Shown here: positions 48,700-59,300 of the stretch, in pieces
Layout: the number at the start of each line of letters is the position of its first letter
Numbering within the stretch: position 1 is the stretch's first letter
Source of the DNA: Psococerastis gibbosa
Lineage: Eukaryota > Arthropoda > Insecta > Psocodea > Psocidae
Direction: 5' to 3'
Assembly: GCA_963971405.1 (NCBI GenBank)
Contig: OZ020489.1
Coordinates: 23,152,290-23,216,289, forward strand
DNA length: 64,000 nucleotides
Notes under the pieces: model-generated
Told to the model about the DNA's origin: nothing
The model's input: the letters and a program-made list of their open reading frames with translations, nothing else
The model's database searches: none
Made by a program: the position numbers and the translations under genes

Positions 48700-49715
48700 C
48701 AGGTGTTAAAAATGTAAACAGAACAATTTTATAATATCACTTTGCATTCTTAAAATAGTTTGTTTACATGTTTAACTCCAAAATAAGTTATCCTTTAAAT
48801 GGCATGATAACAAACAAAAAATAACAAAAACTTAGAGTTTTAGAAAAACTTGTTATAACAACCCGAATTAGTAAAAACCAAATAATCGTTAAGAAATTAA
48901 CTTTGTCTAAGAAACCCATGGCATGGTAACAGTTATCCAAGAAAATTGAAATAAGACTGGGAAAAGCAATGCAATGTAAAAATGTTGTAGGTAGGTTTCA
49001 ATGTTGATTCGAAATGGGAACTGTTGGCATAGGGTGGTTCTATGTGGCCATACAAGATTTTTCTTCTTTTGAGGTCGCAGTTTTAACGATTGGCTGGCAG
49101 CAACTTATGTTTGTGTTGCTGATTCTAGCCTTCAATGCGGCAGTTTCCTGTTTCTTTCCGCATCATAATGCCGTTGACTCACTGCAGGTTCATTTGCTTT
49201 TAGCAAGTTACACCCTCAAGGGCAATAGAGTACCCTAGGGATCCACATAGAAGCAGGCAATATGTATGGATCCTATTAAGGGCCGCTCCCACCAATTTTC
49301 AGAAAACTTTAAGTAAAAGGGACCGACAGTTGGATGAAAACAGCTTCAAAAGTAAATACAATTTTACAATGTTGAAAATTTTTGATGAGTTCATTTCATT
49401 GCTACGTTTGCTAAGTTTACTTTTTGAAAGTTCATTGTGCTACAATAATGGTTCACTCTTGACAGCTAGGTCTAAAGGTAATACACGTATGGCCTGCTGT
49501 CACAATTGTGCATCATTATTAGCTAATCAGAGCGTTAGTTACATGTCTTATTATAGACTACTGATGGGCAGGCCCCCCGAATTGATAAAACTTGTGACAG
49601 AGGCAAAAAAAATGTAAACATAACAATTTTAAATGGCAATTTCCATTACTATATAATTATCTTGTTTACATTTTTAATCCCAGGTTACGATAAAAAATAA
49701 TCACCATAGTAGGCT
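48700..49715. repeat. Repeat-bearing intergenic stretch with two MITE cores and a dispersed segment
   Basis: TGGCGATTA-family cores lie at 48705-48790 and 49605-49715. 48815-48920 is nearly identical to 52110-52215 ('taacaaaaacttagagtttt' to 'ctttgtctaagaaaccca'). The 74- and 95-codon open frames between them show no recognised domain. Confidence 0.5.
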
Positions 49716-49867
49716 GACAGGTCGAATAGACATAACAAGTTTTTACCCAAAAAATATTCTGGAAATTGGTGGAAAATGGGAAAACTTCTTATGAATTTTC
49801 AGAGATTTGAACTAGGCCTACATCATGTCGGGTAACATCACAATACCAATTATAGGTTTTTTTTAAA

Positions 49868-50210
49868 TAAAAAAATTTTTTTCGCATACAAACAATTCAA
49901 TGAATGTATCCGAATAACTTCTCAGCCGCCTCTAGGTAATACCTGTGTTGAGTTACGACAGGTTTCCGATCGCATGGTGTCTAGAGACTCCCACAAGTAC
50001 GAAAAAGCATGGCCGTGCCCAGGGGGGTGGTCCATGGGGTCCGGTCCCCCCGAAATAAATTTTTCTATGTAAACCTGTATGGGTTGAAGAATTTATCCAT
50101 TAATTCATTAATAAATTACGTATTGAATTTTTCATGGATCCCCCTCCCCCCGAAATCAAAACCTGGGCACGGCCTTGCGAACAAGCAACCACTATGCCAT
50201 CGAAGGCCAT
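49868..50210 (-). repeat. SINE S1 copy interrupted by a hAT-type MITE
   Basis: Same order as 28190-28370, split at 50007/50178 by the MITE described separately. Confidence 0.7.
50008..50177. mobile_element. hAT-type MITE 'CAAGGCCGTGCCCAGG', 170 bp
   Basis: Ends CATGGCCGTGCCCAGG and CCTGGGCACGGCCTTG. Target duplication CGAAAAAG/CGAACAAG (7 of 8). Second copy at 56002-56155 with the same G-run-plus-'gaaataaatttttctatg' interior. Confidence 0.8.
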
Positions 50211-52110
50211 AAGGCATTATTTTATAAGAGATTTATAAGAGATGGCCAATCGGGGACATTTCCCAGAGTAAATGGACATTAAGGGCTCTTAATTTCAAAT
50301 TTTTCTAATATAACACGAATTACAATAAAACTTATGAAGCATACGATACATTATGTATACATAATATATGTAATATAATATATTGTCTATACTAGGGGAT
50401 TAAAATGTTTACATACCTGAAAATACTAATAATTAACCTAAATAAACTGGGTATCGAATAACACCGCGTGCGCCTCGGTATATGCCTAATTTCTATATAG
50501 AACTGTTTTAAAACTTCATTTTTTCAGCTGGGAGCGATGTGCACACTGCACGAGCTAATTCAAGGTGTCGTAACGAAATGGGTACCGGTACCTGCGATAC
50601 TGCGATAGGTCTTATCTCTAGAATTTGTGGCAACTTACCTGCTGAAGTTGGTGTACAAGCTGAGACTACTGACCGTTGGCGCGGCGAACTTGCAGTTCTT
50701 GACCCAGGCTGTGTGTGAGCCAGTTGCACAATGTGCTACGCCACCAGACTTCAATGCATTGGATAGAAGAGATGCCGCACGTGATTGGATGCCAGTAGTG
50801 GGGTCAAACAATCTAAGCTTATAGTGTATTTATATCTATAATTTATCTATCTATTTTTAATGGAAAGATACAGAACCTATGTTGAAGGTTCCGCCATAAT
50901 GGAAAAGTAGAAGATGGCTAATTTGGGTAGAGTCTTGTATTATAATTGCTTTCCTATTTGAATTAATATTCGTGAAGGGCTTTATATGGACATAGGTCTA
51001 CAAGCAGAGTCTCCAGTTGAACCAACGACTTCATCAGTTTTCGGGCATGAGACTGTTCCCGAATGAATCTCTGGCCCGTGGGCAAACTGGTTCAATCCTC
51101 GATGGCAGCCCACACCAACTACAAGTGTCATTGGGCAAGCTCAGACATGCTTACCATTGACAGCAGGCGTTAGTTCGAATAAACCAAGTATGGCAACGAG
51201 TCAAAGAAGATGGCAAATGCCAGGTTTTTTAAGAAAATAATAGTAATGACTTCACTGTTTTATTGTCAATTTTGTACTAAGGGAGGATCCCATAATCACT
51301 CGAAAAGTCCTCGCAAGGGATGCAGGGCCGTTGTGAGGTCGGGCCGTTGGGGTTAGTGATCAGCAGCACATGGGCCGAGAGCACTGCGTGCAGGGATAGA
51401 ATGAAAAAAAATGGAGTGAATGCAAGTGCAAGTGGGAACACCATAACAGTAAGCAACGAATGCCGATTCGTAAGACCGACCTTGATGGTCTCAGCCTTCT
51501 TAAAACAACAATGGTACCAAGCAGTTCATTTATTCTGAGGGGGGGGGGGTGTTCTCCCACCGTGTGAACTTAGGTTATGAACAGTTCTATACTTTTTTCA
51601 CTCACCCCCTCCCCTCCCGCGACACTAAATTCATCTTGTGTGAGTGCGAGCAGTGTGCGGGGCACTAATTTCTCCATGACCCACTGATTTTTTTGCAGCC
51701 ATTCCATTCCTTGGTAATATACTTCATTGGGCATTAGAAATAATCGCCTGTCAAATTATATTCTACTAACTAATCAGCTAAACAGCTGCCACCAAATTTC
51801 CCTTTACTTAATATCTTAGCCTTTTAGGTGTATAGATCAAATATTAATTAACCATTGAGTGGTTAAAAATATCAGAACAAGCTAGGGGAAAGTTTTCTAT
51901 TAATTTTGATACATGATATTATGTTCCTTTTTTTGACACAGATTGGCCACAATTACCTTATTGGTATTGATTTGAAAGAAAAAAAAAACGATTGGTTGTC
52001 CCCAGGAAAGAGTTCAAGAACTTGGCCAATTGGCATTAGTGAAGGTCACATGTCTTGTATCGAAATGTAGAGGAGCATTTCTGCTACTTTAATGTATGTT
52101 TCTGAGTAAA
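50210..52110. other. Intergenic, repeats only
   Basis: 51040-51190 carries the 'gggcaaactggttcaatcct', 'caagctcagacatgcttacc' dispersed repeat shared with 60400-60520 and 61180-61270. 51290-51560 has a weak resemblance to G-run MITEs. No gene supported. Confidence 0.4.
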
Positions 52111-52400
52111 CGAAAAATAACAAAAACTTAGAGTTTTAGAAAAACCTGTTATAACAACCCGAATTAGTAAAACCCAAATAATCGTTAAGAAATTAACTTT
52201 GTCTAAGAAACCCACTTGTGTTAGTATAAAACCCTGAGCGCTTTCGGCAAGAACTGCCATCTACAGAGGGAAACACAGTTACACCTTATCTGCGATTTGA
52301 GACGTGCTCAACTCGAGGAGAAGATGCCAATGCAAATGCAAATTCTTAGACAAAGTTAATTTCTTAACGATTATTTGGGTTTTACTAATTCGGTTTTTTT
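52110..52400. mobile_element. Inverted-repeat element sharing its arm with 48815-48920
   Basis: The left arm 52113-52215 is mirrored in part at 52343-52398 ('aattcttagacaaagttaat', 'cgattatttgggttttacta'). The 48.8-kb copy has only the left arm. Confidence 0.55.
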
Positions 52401-53096
52401 TTTGTTTATTATAATGAAATACCACGAAGTCACGAGTAATCTAATTATTAATGCATGTTTCTGAGGGCTTTATGATCTATATTTCCTGTAAAAATTAACC
52501 ATGTACAAAAAAACACGTAGTGTGGGTATTCCCATTTGCTTACAATATTGTCCCCTTTTTAATATTTTCTTTAGCCGTTGGAGGTCCATAACACATTACT
52601 GCTTTTATTGTTCCCGCATATTAAGTCTTCCCTCCAACCTCTTATTAACTGGCTTTGACCGAGGTTATTCACATTTCGCCGGGAAAAGACTTGTGCCAGA
52701 AAGTCTGCATTGACCTTGAAGCTTGGTAGGTTACTTCGTGACACATTTGACTCAGGACAAATGGAACCATGACAGGGGACCTAAAGATCTAAAATTTCAG
52801 AAAGGTGAATTGGTAGTTGATAGCCCAATAAGACAAGGCCAAACATTGAACTGCGTATTGAGTTATTGCACATATTATGATTATTACTAAACTATATTAT
52901 ATTATTATATCATTTATTTTCTGAAGTGTTAAGCCAGCCTACAAACTCGCTTATTTTTTGCAATATGTGTTACTTCTGGAAACCAATACAGATAGACTCA
53001 CAATGATAGCTCATTGTACAACGAAACTTCAGTACATAAAATGTATAAAGATTTTGTCCCCATGAAAGTGCATAATACATGCGAAAAATAAATAAA

Positions 53097-54014
53097 GAAC
53101 TGGTCCGAGTTCACTCGAACATGCTTTCCAATTTATCAATTAGTAGGGAGAGAAAATGATTAATTTCATGGTAAATAATTTTCCTATGAGGAACCAGTAG
53201 AATCCGGGCTGGTTAAATGGTTAAATTTCGGATATCACGGGGGTGGGGGAGGGTCGTTCACCTGGAGGTGACGTAAATTCTAGATAGGACACACCAACAC
53301 ATTACCACACAGCAATAATGGCAGGGCACGCAATGCATTTGAGCGTGAATTTGCTTTCATTTTTTCAAAAAATTTTTTTTTGCACAAAACCCAATAGTTC
53401 TTTGGGAAAGGAAACTGTCCGGTTTCGTTACTCAATTTAACACCTAAAACAAGCCTGAAGGTAGAAATCATCGATAGAAAGATTTCGCAGAAAAATTATT
53501 TTTTAGTCATTTTTCATTAAAATTAAGTTATTTTTATTTTTTTTTACCCCCAGAAGAAAACTATCAAGGGGCAAACGGCCCCCAGCATTTTATCAACATT
53601 AATAACGACTACAATATATGTGAATTTAAAAGAAGTCGTTGGAGCCGTTTTTGAGAAATAATATTTTTTTTATATGTTTTTTTGGAGTTTTTTGAGAATA
53701 AAACCACCCAAATTGAGTTAGCCCAAAGTAAAAAAGTATGATTTTTGTGAACCTACATGCCAAATTTCACCCAAATCACCGAGTAGTTTCCCCGGAAATC
53801 CATGAACAGACAGACAGACATACATACAGACAGATATACATACAGACAGACTGACAGACATACAGACCGATAGACAGAGCGACAGACAGAAATTTCGTAA
53901 AAACCACTTTTTTTGGTTCCTGGGACCGCAAAACGTGTAAATCCGTTGAAATCTCGGAATCGAAAATTTCGACCATCACAAAGCTTTCCTTATACTACGT
54001 ATAAATTGGAAAGC
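53097..54014 (-). mobile_element. Helentron-like element E, full length, uninterrupted reference copy
   Basis: 918 bp. 3' end GAACTGGTCCGAG with the CGAG hairpin, 5' end TTGGAAAGC, and a CAGA/CATA-rich (GTCY)n tract at 53804-53890. A 31-bp insertion near 53189-53220 ('gaggaaccagtagaatccgg') is absent from other copies and resembles text at 3222-3290. Confidence 0.8.
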
Positions 54015-54534
54015 AATAAATAATCATTTATTTGCAAACTGACCTAAAAGTCTAATAAAAAGAAAGGAATCAATGGGCAAAGCGATTGCGACTGTTCCCA
54101 GCTTCCTTATTCTATAATATCCAGATTGGATATTCAAAAACAAATATTACAAGTTTCTCCTTAGTCAGCCAACCACTGTCGCCGGTTGATCAAGGCAAAG
54201 CAGCGTGTGAATGTGTGAGAAAATGTGTGTGTGAATGTAGATGGTAGCGAATGTGAATTAATATGTCTGTTATCTTGAATGAAAGGTATGACTGAAATTC
54301 TGTATGAATGTAGTTTACATAATTATATTTCAATCAAACTATATCGTTGATATGTACTGTTAGGTGTAAGAGAGGGCCTAATCTCGCGGTACCTGCATAT
54401 TTTTTTTTTAAATAAAGACTTTATTATTATTATTATTATAGGAACATGACTTTGTTGAGCTTAACAGATACCTAGCTGACCGTAAATATTGGCTGCTCCA
54501 AAATCGGTTAGCTAAAAATGTTTTATTTCATATG

Positions 54535-55015
54535 ATAGTAGTAGTAGTAGTGTTCGTCGGGTTAATAACGACTTAGGCCTCATATTTGGGCCCATAGAGC
54601 GACCCCGACTTGACTCTCCTATGCCAGCCCATAGGACAGTGGACCTCCAGCTGATTATAGTCAGGGACGGATCCAGCCCATTTTTTTTTTTTGGGGGGGG
54701 GGTAGCTGAGGGTCAAAATAGGAAAACCTTATGTAGGATCGACTAAATTAGAGCGTAACAACTTAATTTACAATAGATTTACCAAATTTTGGGGGGGCAG
54801 CTACACCCCTACCCCCCCCCCCCCCCCCTGTATCCGTCCTTGATTATAGTGGATTACGAACCACTTGGGAAACACAGTGAAGTCACACGATTAGTTCGGA
54901 GGTGACCAGGACATATCCTACCATGTTTCCCTACCGGCACTGTGCACACGACCAAGTTTTCTGCAGCTTTGAACCTGCTCTGGTCCGCTGGATTCAACAT
55001 GGTATGGCGGCCGGT
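54535..55015 (-). repeat. SINE S3 copy split by a hAT-type MITE
   Basis: Halves 54535-54661 and 54843-55015 match 4333-4635, with an (AGT)n tail at the left end. The MITE is listed separately. Confidence 0.75.
54662..54842. mobile_element. hAT-type MITE, 181 bp, with perfect 8-bp target duplication
   Basis: Ends CAGGGACGGATCCAG and CTGTATCCGTCCTTG. The flanking ATTATAGT occurs at 54654-54661 and 54843-54850. Confirmed by the uninterrupted SINE at 4.4 kb. Confidence 0.92.
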
Positions 55016-55419
55016 TATTTCATATGATAAGCAAAGGACTTTGTTGTCATATAAGATAGTTCTGTACTACAAATAACAATATTTTAAGTTTGGTGCAACA
55101 ATATTTTTTGTTAAATTGATAAGATATACGTCGAAGAATCAAATTCAAGGAAAAAATTGAAACACCAAAAATTAAAAACACATTATAATATGTTGTAAGA
55201 AATGGTCCTCTACAACTTGAACAGATGTATGTATTAAATATAAATAAATAAAAAATGTTATTAAACAGATTATAGGCTGACTCGCGGGTGATCAATAAAC
55301 GATATCCGGCCAGTTTCCTCTTTAGGTTAGTCCGCCAATTTTCAAATTTAAATTTTTCAATTGGTAGGTTCTGGTTTCATCACTTTCAGCGCACCGCCTA
55401 AACTGCCATATACTGTAAT

Positions 55420-55640
55420 ACCAAAGGCGGATCCAGCGAAAAATTTATGGGGGGGGGGGGGGTCACAAGTTTTTTGTAAGTCTAAAAGGTAATTTTTTTG
55501 TTGAAAAGTTGAGTTTTTTTTAAACTAGGTATCTTATGGATTTACTATGAATTTACTCATTTAGGGGGGGGGGGGGGTCATCGTTATAACGTATGGTATC
55601 ATATACGACAATAACAAGGTACCGCCTCTATTTAACTTCG
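55420..55640. mobile_element. Decayed G-run MITE
   Basis: Starts 'caaaggcggatccagcgaaa', with two G runs (13-15 bp) followed by 'tca'. A right end near 'aaggtaccgcctctattt' is possible. No clean target duplication. Confidence 0.45.
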
Positions 55641-56001
55641 TACAAAGTCTATACAGGCAGGGGCATTCAGAGAAAGAATGAATTGGAAAAAATTGATGGA
55701 AAATGAGAAAATGAGAGTCTCCACCTTGCCGGGGTGGTATGCCAGATCTGTCGTCGCTTTAGCCTACACATCTTTCCCTACCTGCATAGAATGTTCTACA
55801 GTGCCTAACACAGGTGTTGCCTGTTGACCGATACTTATCCTACCCCTAGATAGCATGATGTCGCTGAACAACTTTTTAGCTTAATGGGTAATTCAATATC
55901 GTATGATATTGTAAGCAAGTCGTAAAAACAGTATGATGATCCATAGTCGTGGTGGCACTTAAAGTAGCGCACCGAAATGAAAGCAAACCTAGTCCCTGGA
56001 G

Positions 56002-56155
56002 CAAGGCCGTGCCCAGGGGGGTGGTCCTTGGGGTCCGGACCCCCCCCCCCCCCCCGAAATAAATTTTTGTATGTAAGAAGAATTTATCCATTAATTCATT
56101 AATAAATTACATTTAAAAAAATGGACAAGGACATCAAAACCTGGGCGCGACCTTG
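56002..56155. mobile_element. hAT-type MITE, 154 bp, with perfect 8-bp target duplication
   Basis: Ends CAAGGCCGTGCCCAGG and CTGGGCGCGACCTTG. The flanking CCCTGGAG occurs at 55994-56001 and 56156-56163. Confidence 0.92.
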
Positions 56156-56204
56156 CCCTGGAGCATACAGTATATTTGCGGGAAGGTGTGGAGACTTAGG
56201 CGGG

Positions 56205-56280
56205 GGCGGATTTGGTGCTGTGGTCAGCATACCACCCCTGGTAAAGGTTGAGATTCTGGTTCGAATCCCGTTTCGGTCCA
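56205..56280 (+). repeat. tRNA-like SINE head
   Basis: 'ggtgctgtggtcagcatacc' (A box) and 'ttctggttcgaatcccgttt' (B box GGTTCGAATCCC) are 35-40 bp apart, as in tRNA promoters. The anticodon stem does not fold convincingly, so this is a SINE head and not a tRNA gene. It sits 70 bp past the sulfatase stop codon. Confidence 0.55.
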
Positions 56281-56347
56281 TTTTCTCACATCGTCCTTTC
56301 CCTAAAGCCATCGTAAACTGACAAATATAGCCATGGTTTGGCCTCAG

Positions 56348-59300
56348 TTATACCTGGATAGCTATTAAACCAGTAATAACCAAAATCCATGAAGCCTTGG
56401 CGCACATACTATAGGACGCAGCGCTATTGATCATACCAATTAACGCCGCATAGTTTTCCAGCCAAGGAGACCAAGCGCCATCAAATTGTCTTGGGTTGGA
56501 CTTTTCATCCACTCCATCATCGTTTTGGGGAACTAAGTGAGGTCGCCAGTAGTCCAGAAAAATTCTCCCCTCCTCTTGGATTTCAGGTACGTTCAGTGGC
56601 GTAAGCTCGCAGGGGTCGAGAAGGACGTCATAAACACAGTAGTCTTTGCATAGAAAATCTGTTGAAGGCTCGACCCATCCGACGTCATGAAGGTCGCTCA
56701 AGTTGCATGTCACTCTTGCATTGTTGCGGAATCGCGTCACGTCTTCGTTGCTGAAGGTCACGCCAACACCTTGTTAAAGTACAAGAAGGAACATAAGACT
56801 TGTTAATAGTAAAAGCTTGTTCTCGTATAATTCCGTTTATAGCATGCATTATTTTAAAATCATAGCATTTCACCTCCCCTCTCTGGCATCTTTGGGTGTT
56901 CCTATCTAAACGGTCTGAAGGTACGATACATGTATATATATATTTTTTTTTTAAATAAGGCGCAAGACTCATTGCAGTATTTCCCGCGCCTTATTAAAAA
57001 AGGTAGGTAGTGTATATGTTGGGACTATATCGTAGAATTGTTCACTTCATGAAATGCTCAATAATTTTATGAAAGGTTTCAGTGTGTATTGGCCAAATCA
57101 TGTGGTTTGTGCAGATCACTGATAAGAAATATTTTTTAATATGGGCAACTAAACGCGCGGTTACTACATAAAGTAAAGTAAAGTAATTTTTATTTCCTTC
57201 AAAATATAGATTAACAATTATTTTATAAGTGTAATAGCAGTAAGAGGGGACCCTTTAGGACGAGCCTGTGCTGGGCCCCCTTTTAATATAGCTAATAGCT
57301 AAAACTGAAAACTAAAAACTAAAAACTAAAAACTAAAAACATGAAATTGAAGTTTATTAATTGATCACATCGTATAGCGTGTATTCACTGGTCAATATTC
57401 CGTCATATGTGATTAAAAAAAGTTGAGATTTTTGTTTTAAGGAGACTATTATAATAGATAAGTTATGTATCTACATAATAGTCTCCTTAAAACAAAAACC
57501 TCAACTTTTTTAAATCACAAATGACGGAACATTGACCAGTGGAACACACGCCTAAAACAGTTACATTTATTATTAGTGGAGGCGTTGTGCAAGGGCTTTG
57601 TTAATGTGCGAAGATGGCGACCATTTCATGAAATTCTCGAGCCAGCTTCATGAAGCAAATATGGCCACAACAAATACATACATAGGTTTATTGTATATTT
57701 AAGTTATTTGCCGAGATTAAGGTTTTTCGGGTCATAAGAGCTTAGCAATTGGAATAGTCTTTAGTAGTTGATCTCTGATCAGAATGTACCTTGAGCACTC
57801 TAAAGTAAGATGTTGCAATGTTTCCTCACCAGGGTCAGGACAATTTGGACAATTTGAGGTATTTTCAATGTAAGTGGCTATTAAATTAACCCATGCGGTG
57901 TCCGCTGCGAATGCGTTGCACTATCCTACAAAAGCGTTTAATATAATCATAGTTCCATTTCCATGTAGTAACCTATTGGCACAATAGTAGGCTACATTAG
58001 TACAATATTTTTGAATTGGTATTTATTATGGGGTCTCGCAGCAGCCCTCACAACTATTGCCAGATCTTAATAATTCATTTATATCGAGTTTAAGAGATTT
58101 TATTCGAATCCAATCTCACAAAACCCTTACTTTTGAGAAGAAAATATTTCTTTTTGCTAAAAAAAAAACATTGTATTGGCATGGGGCTAAGGGGCTAGGG
58201 CTCAAAATAATAGTTATGTTCAATAGAGTAAAGTTTGTTCGTTGTCTAACTAATAGTGAAGCTAATTGAGCTTTCATGAGAAAGTTATACTTGTGATTAG
58301 AGGCCAAATATCACTATGTCGTAACTAACCGTTTAAAAAACAAAATATTCCCAAATTAAATTGCACAAATATTGTAACATTCGACTGATTTATTAATGGA
58401 CCAGAAGCGGTGATGGACCATCTATAGTATGTAATCTTGCGAATAGTTTCACAAAGTGTATTTGTATGTAAATTACTTAGGAAGGGTTCAAAGATAATTT
58501 GCAATATCCCTGTAAGGAATACTAGACGGCACCACAATGTGCCAATGCATAGCAGAACCACGCAGTATTCCATAATGGTTACTTACAATCGCTTGAAAAG
58601 TATCGGTAATAAGTGGCGCACGACACATCCATGCATTGCGTGGCGTCGAGTATTCCTAAGGCTCAGTACACACGAAAGGTTGTCGTAGATGCGATTTGCC
58701 AACGTCTTTTCCATTCTACGGGGCAAGCAAAAGACGTTTTCGGAAGCTGGCTTTAAGTCGACGGCACGAAAGTGCATGGGTTTTCCCCTAGATACGCCAG
58801 ATTATAGAACTCTTCTGAAGTAGGCTTTTTGGCCCTGAGGGTTTGCACCAACCATTCATCAAGCCCTATCCCTACAATGGAAAAGACGTCGGCTAGTCGC
58901 GACTGCGACGATTGCCCGTGTGTACTGCCAAGACTTTTCAAGCGATGGTCGGGCTGGGCTTTTGTGCTAACAGTTACTTTGTGCCCAAGGGCGGATTTCG
59001 CCTCCAATTTAGGGGGGTCAGCGGACAGATTCAGTGGATTATAACATTAAAAAACATCATTATTTTTAATTCCCACTGTAAACCCATATTAGCTAGTGTA
59101 GGTTCATTTTTTTGGGGGGGGGGGGGCCCAGACCCCCTGACCCCCCCTAAAATCCGCCCTTGTTTGGGCTAACAGTTACTTTGTGCTAACAGTTAGTTTG
59201 TGCTAACAATTACTTTGTGCTAACAGTTAGTTTGTGCTAACAATTACTTTGTACCAACAGTTACTTTGTGCTAACCGTGGGGTGCAAAGTAGCAGGCCTC

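Noticed and set aside
49014..49238. 74-codon frame with hydrophobic stretches
   Set aside because: No splice-supported continuation, no recognised motif, and it lies between repeats. Insufficient evidence for a gene.
59168..59278. Regular 17-bp repeats considered as a CRISPR-like array
   Set aside because: The units are directly tandem without unique spacers, and the window is eukaryotic.
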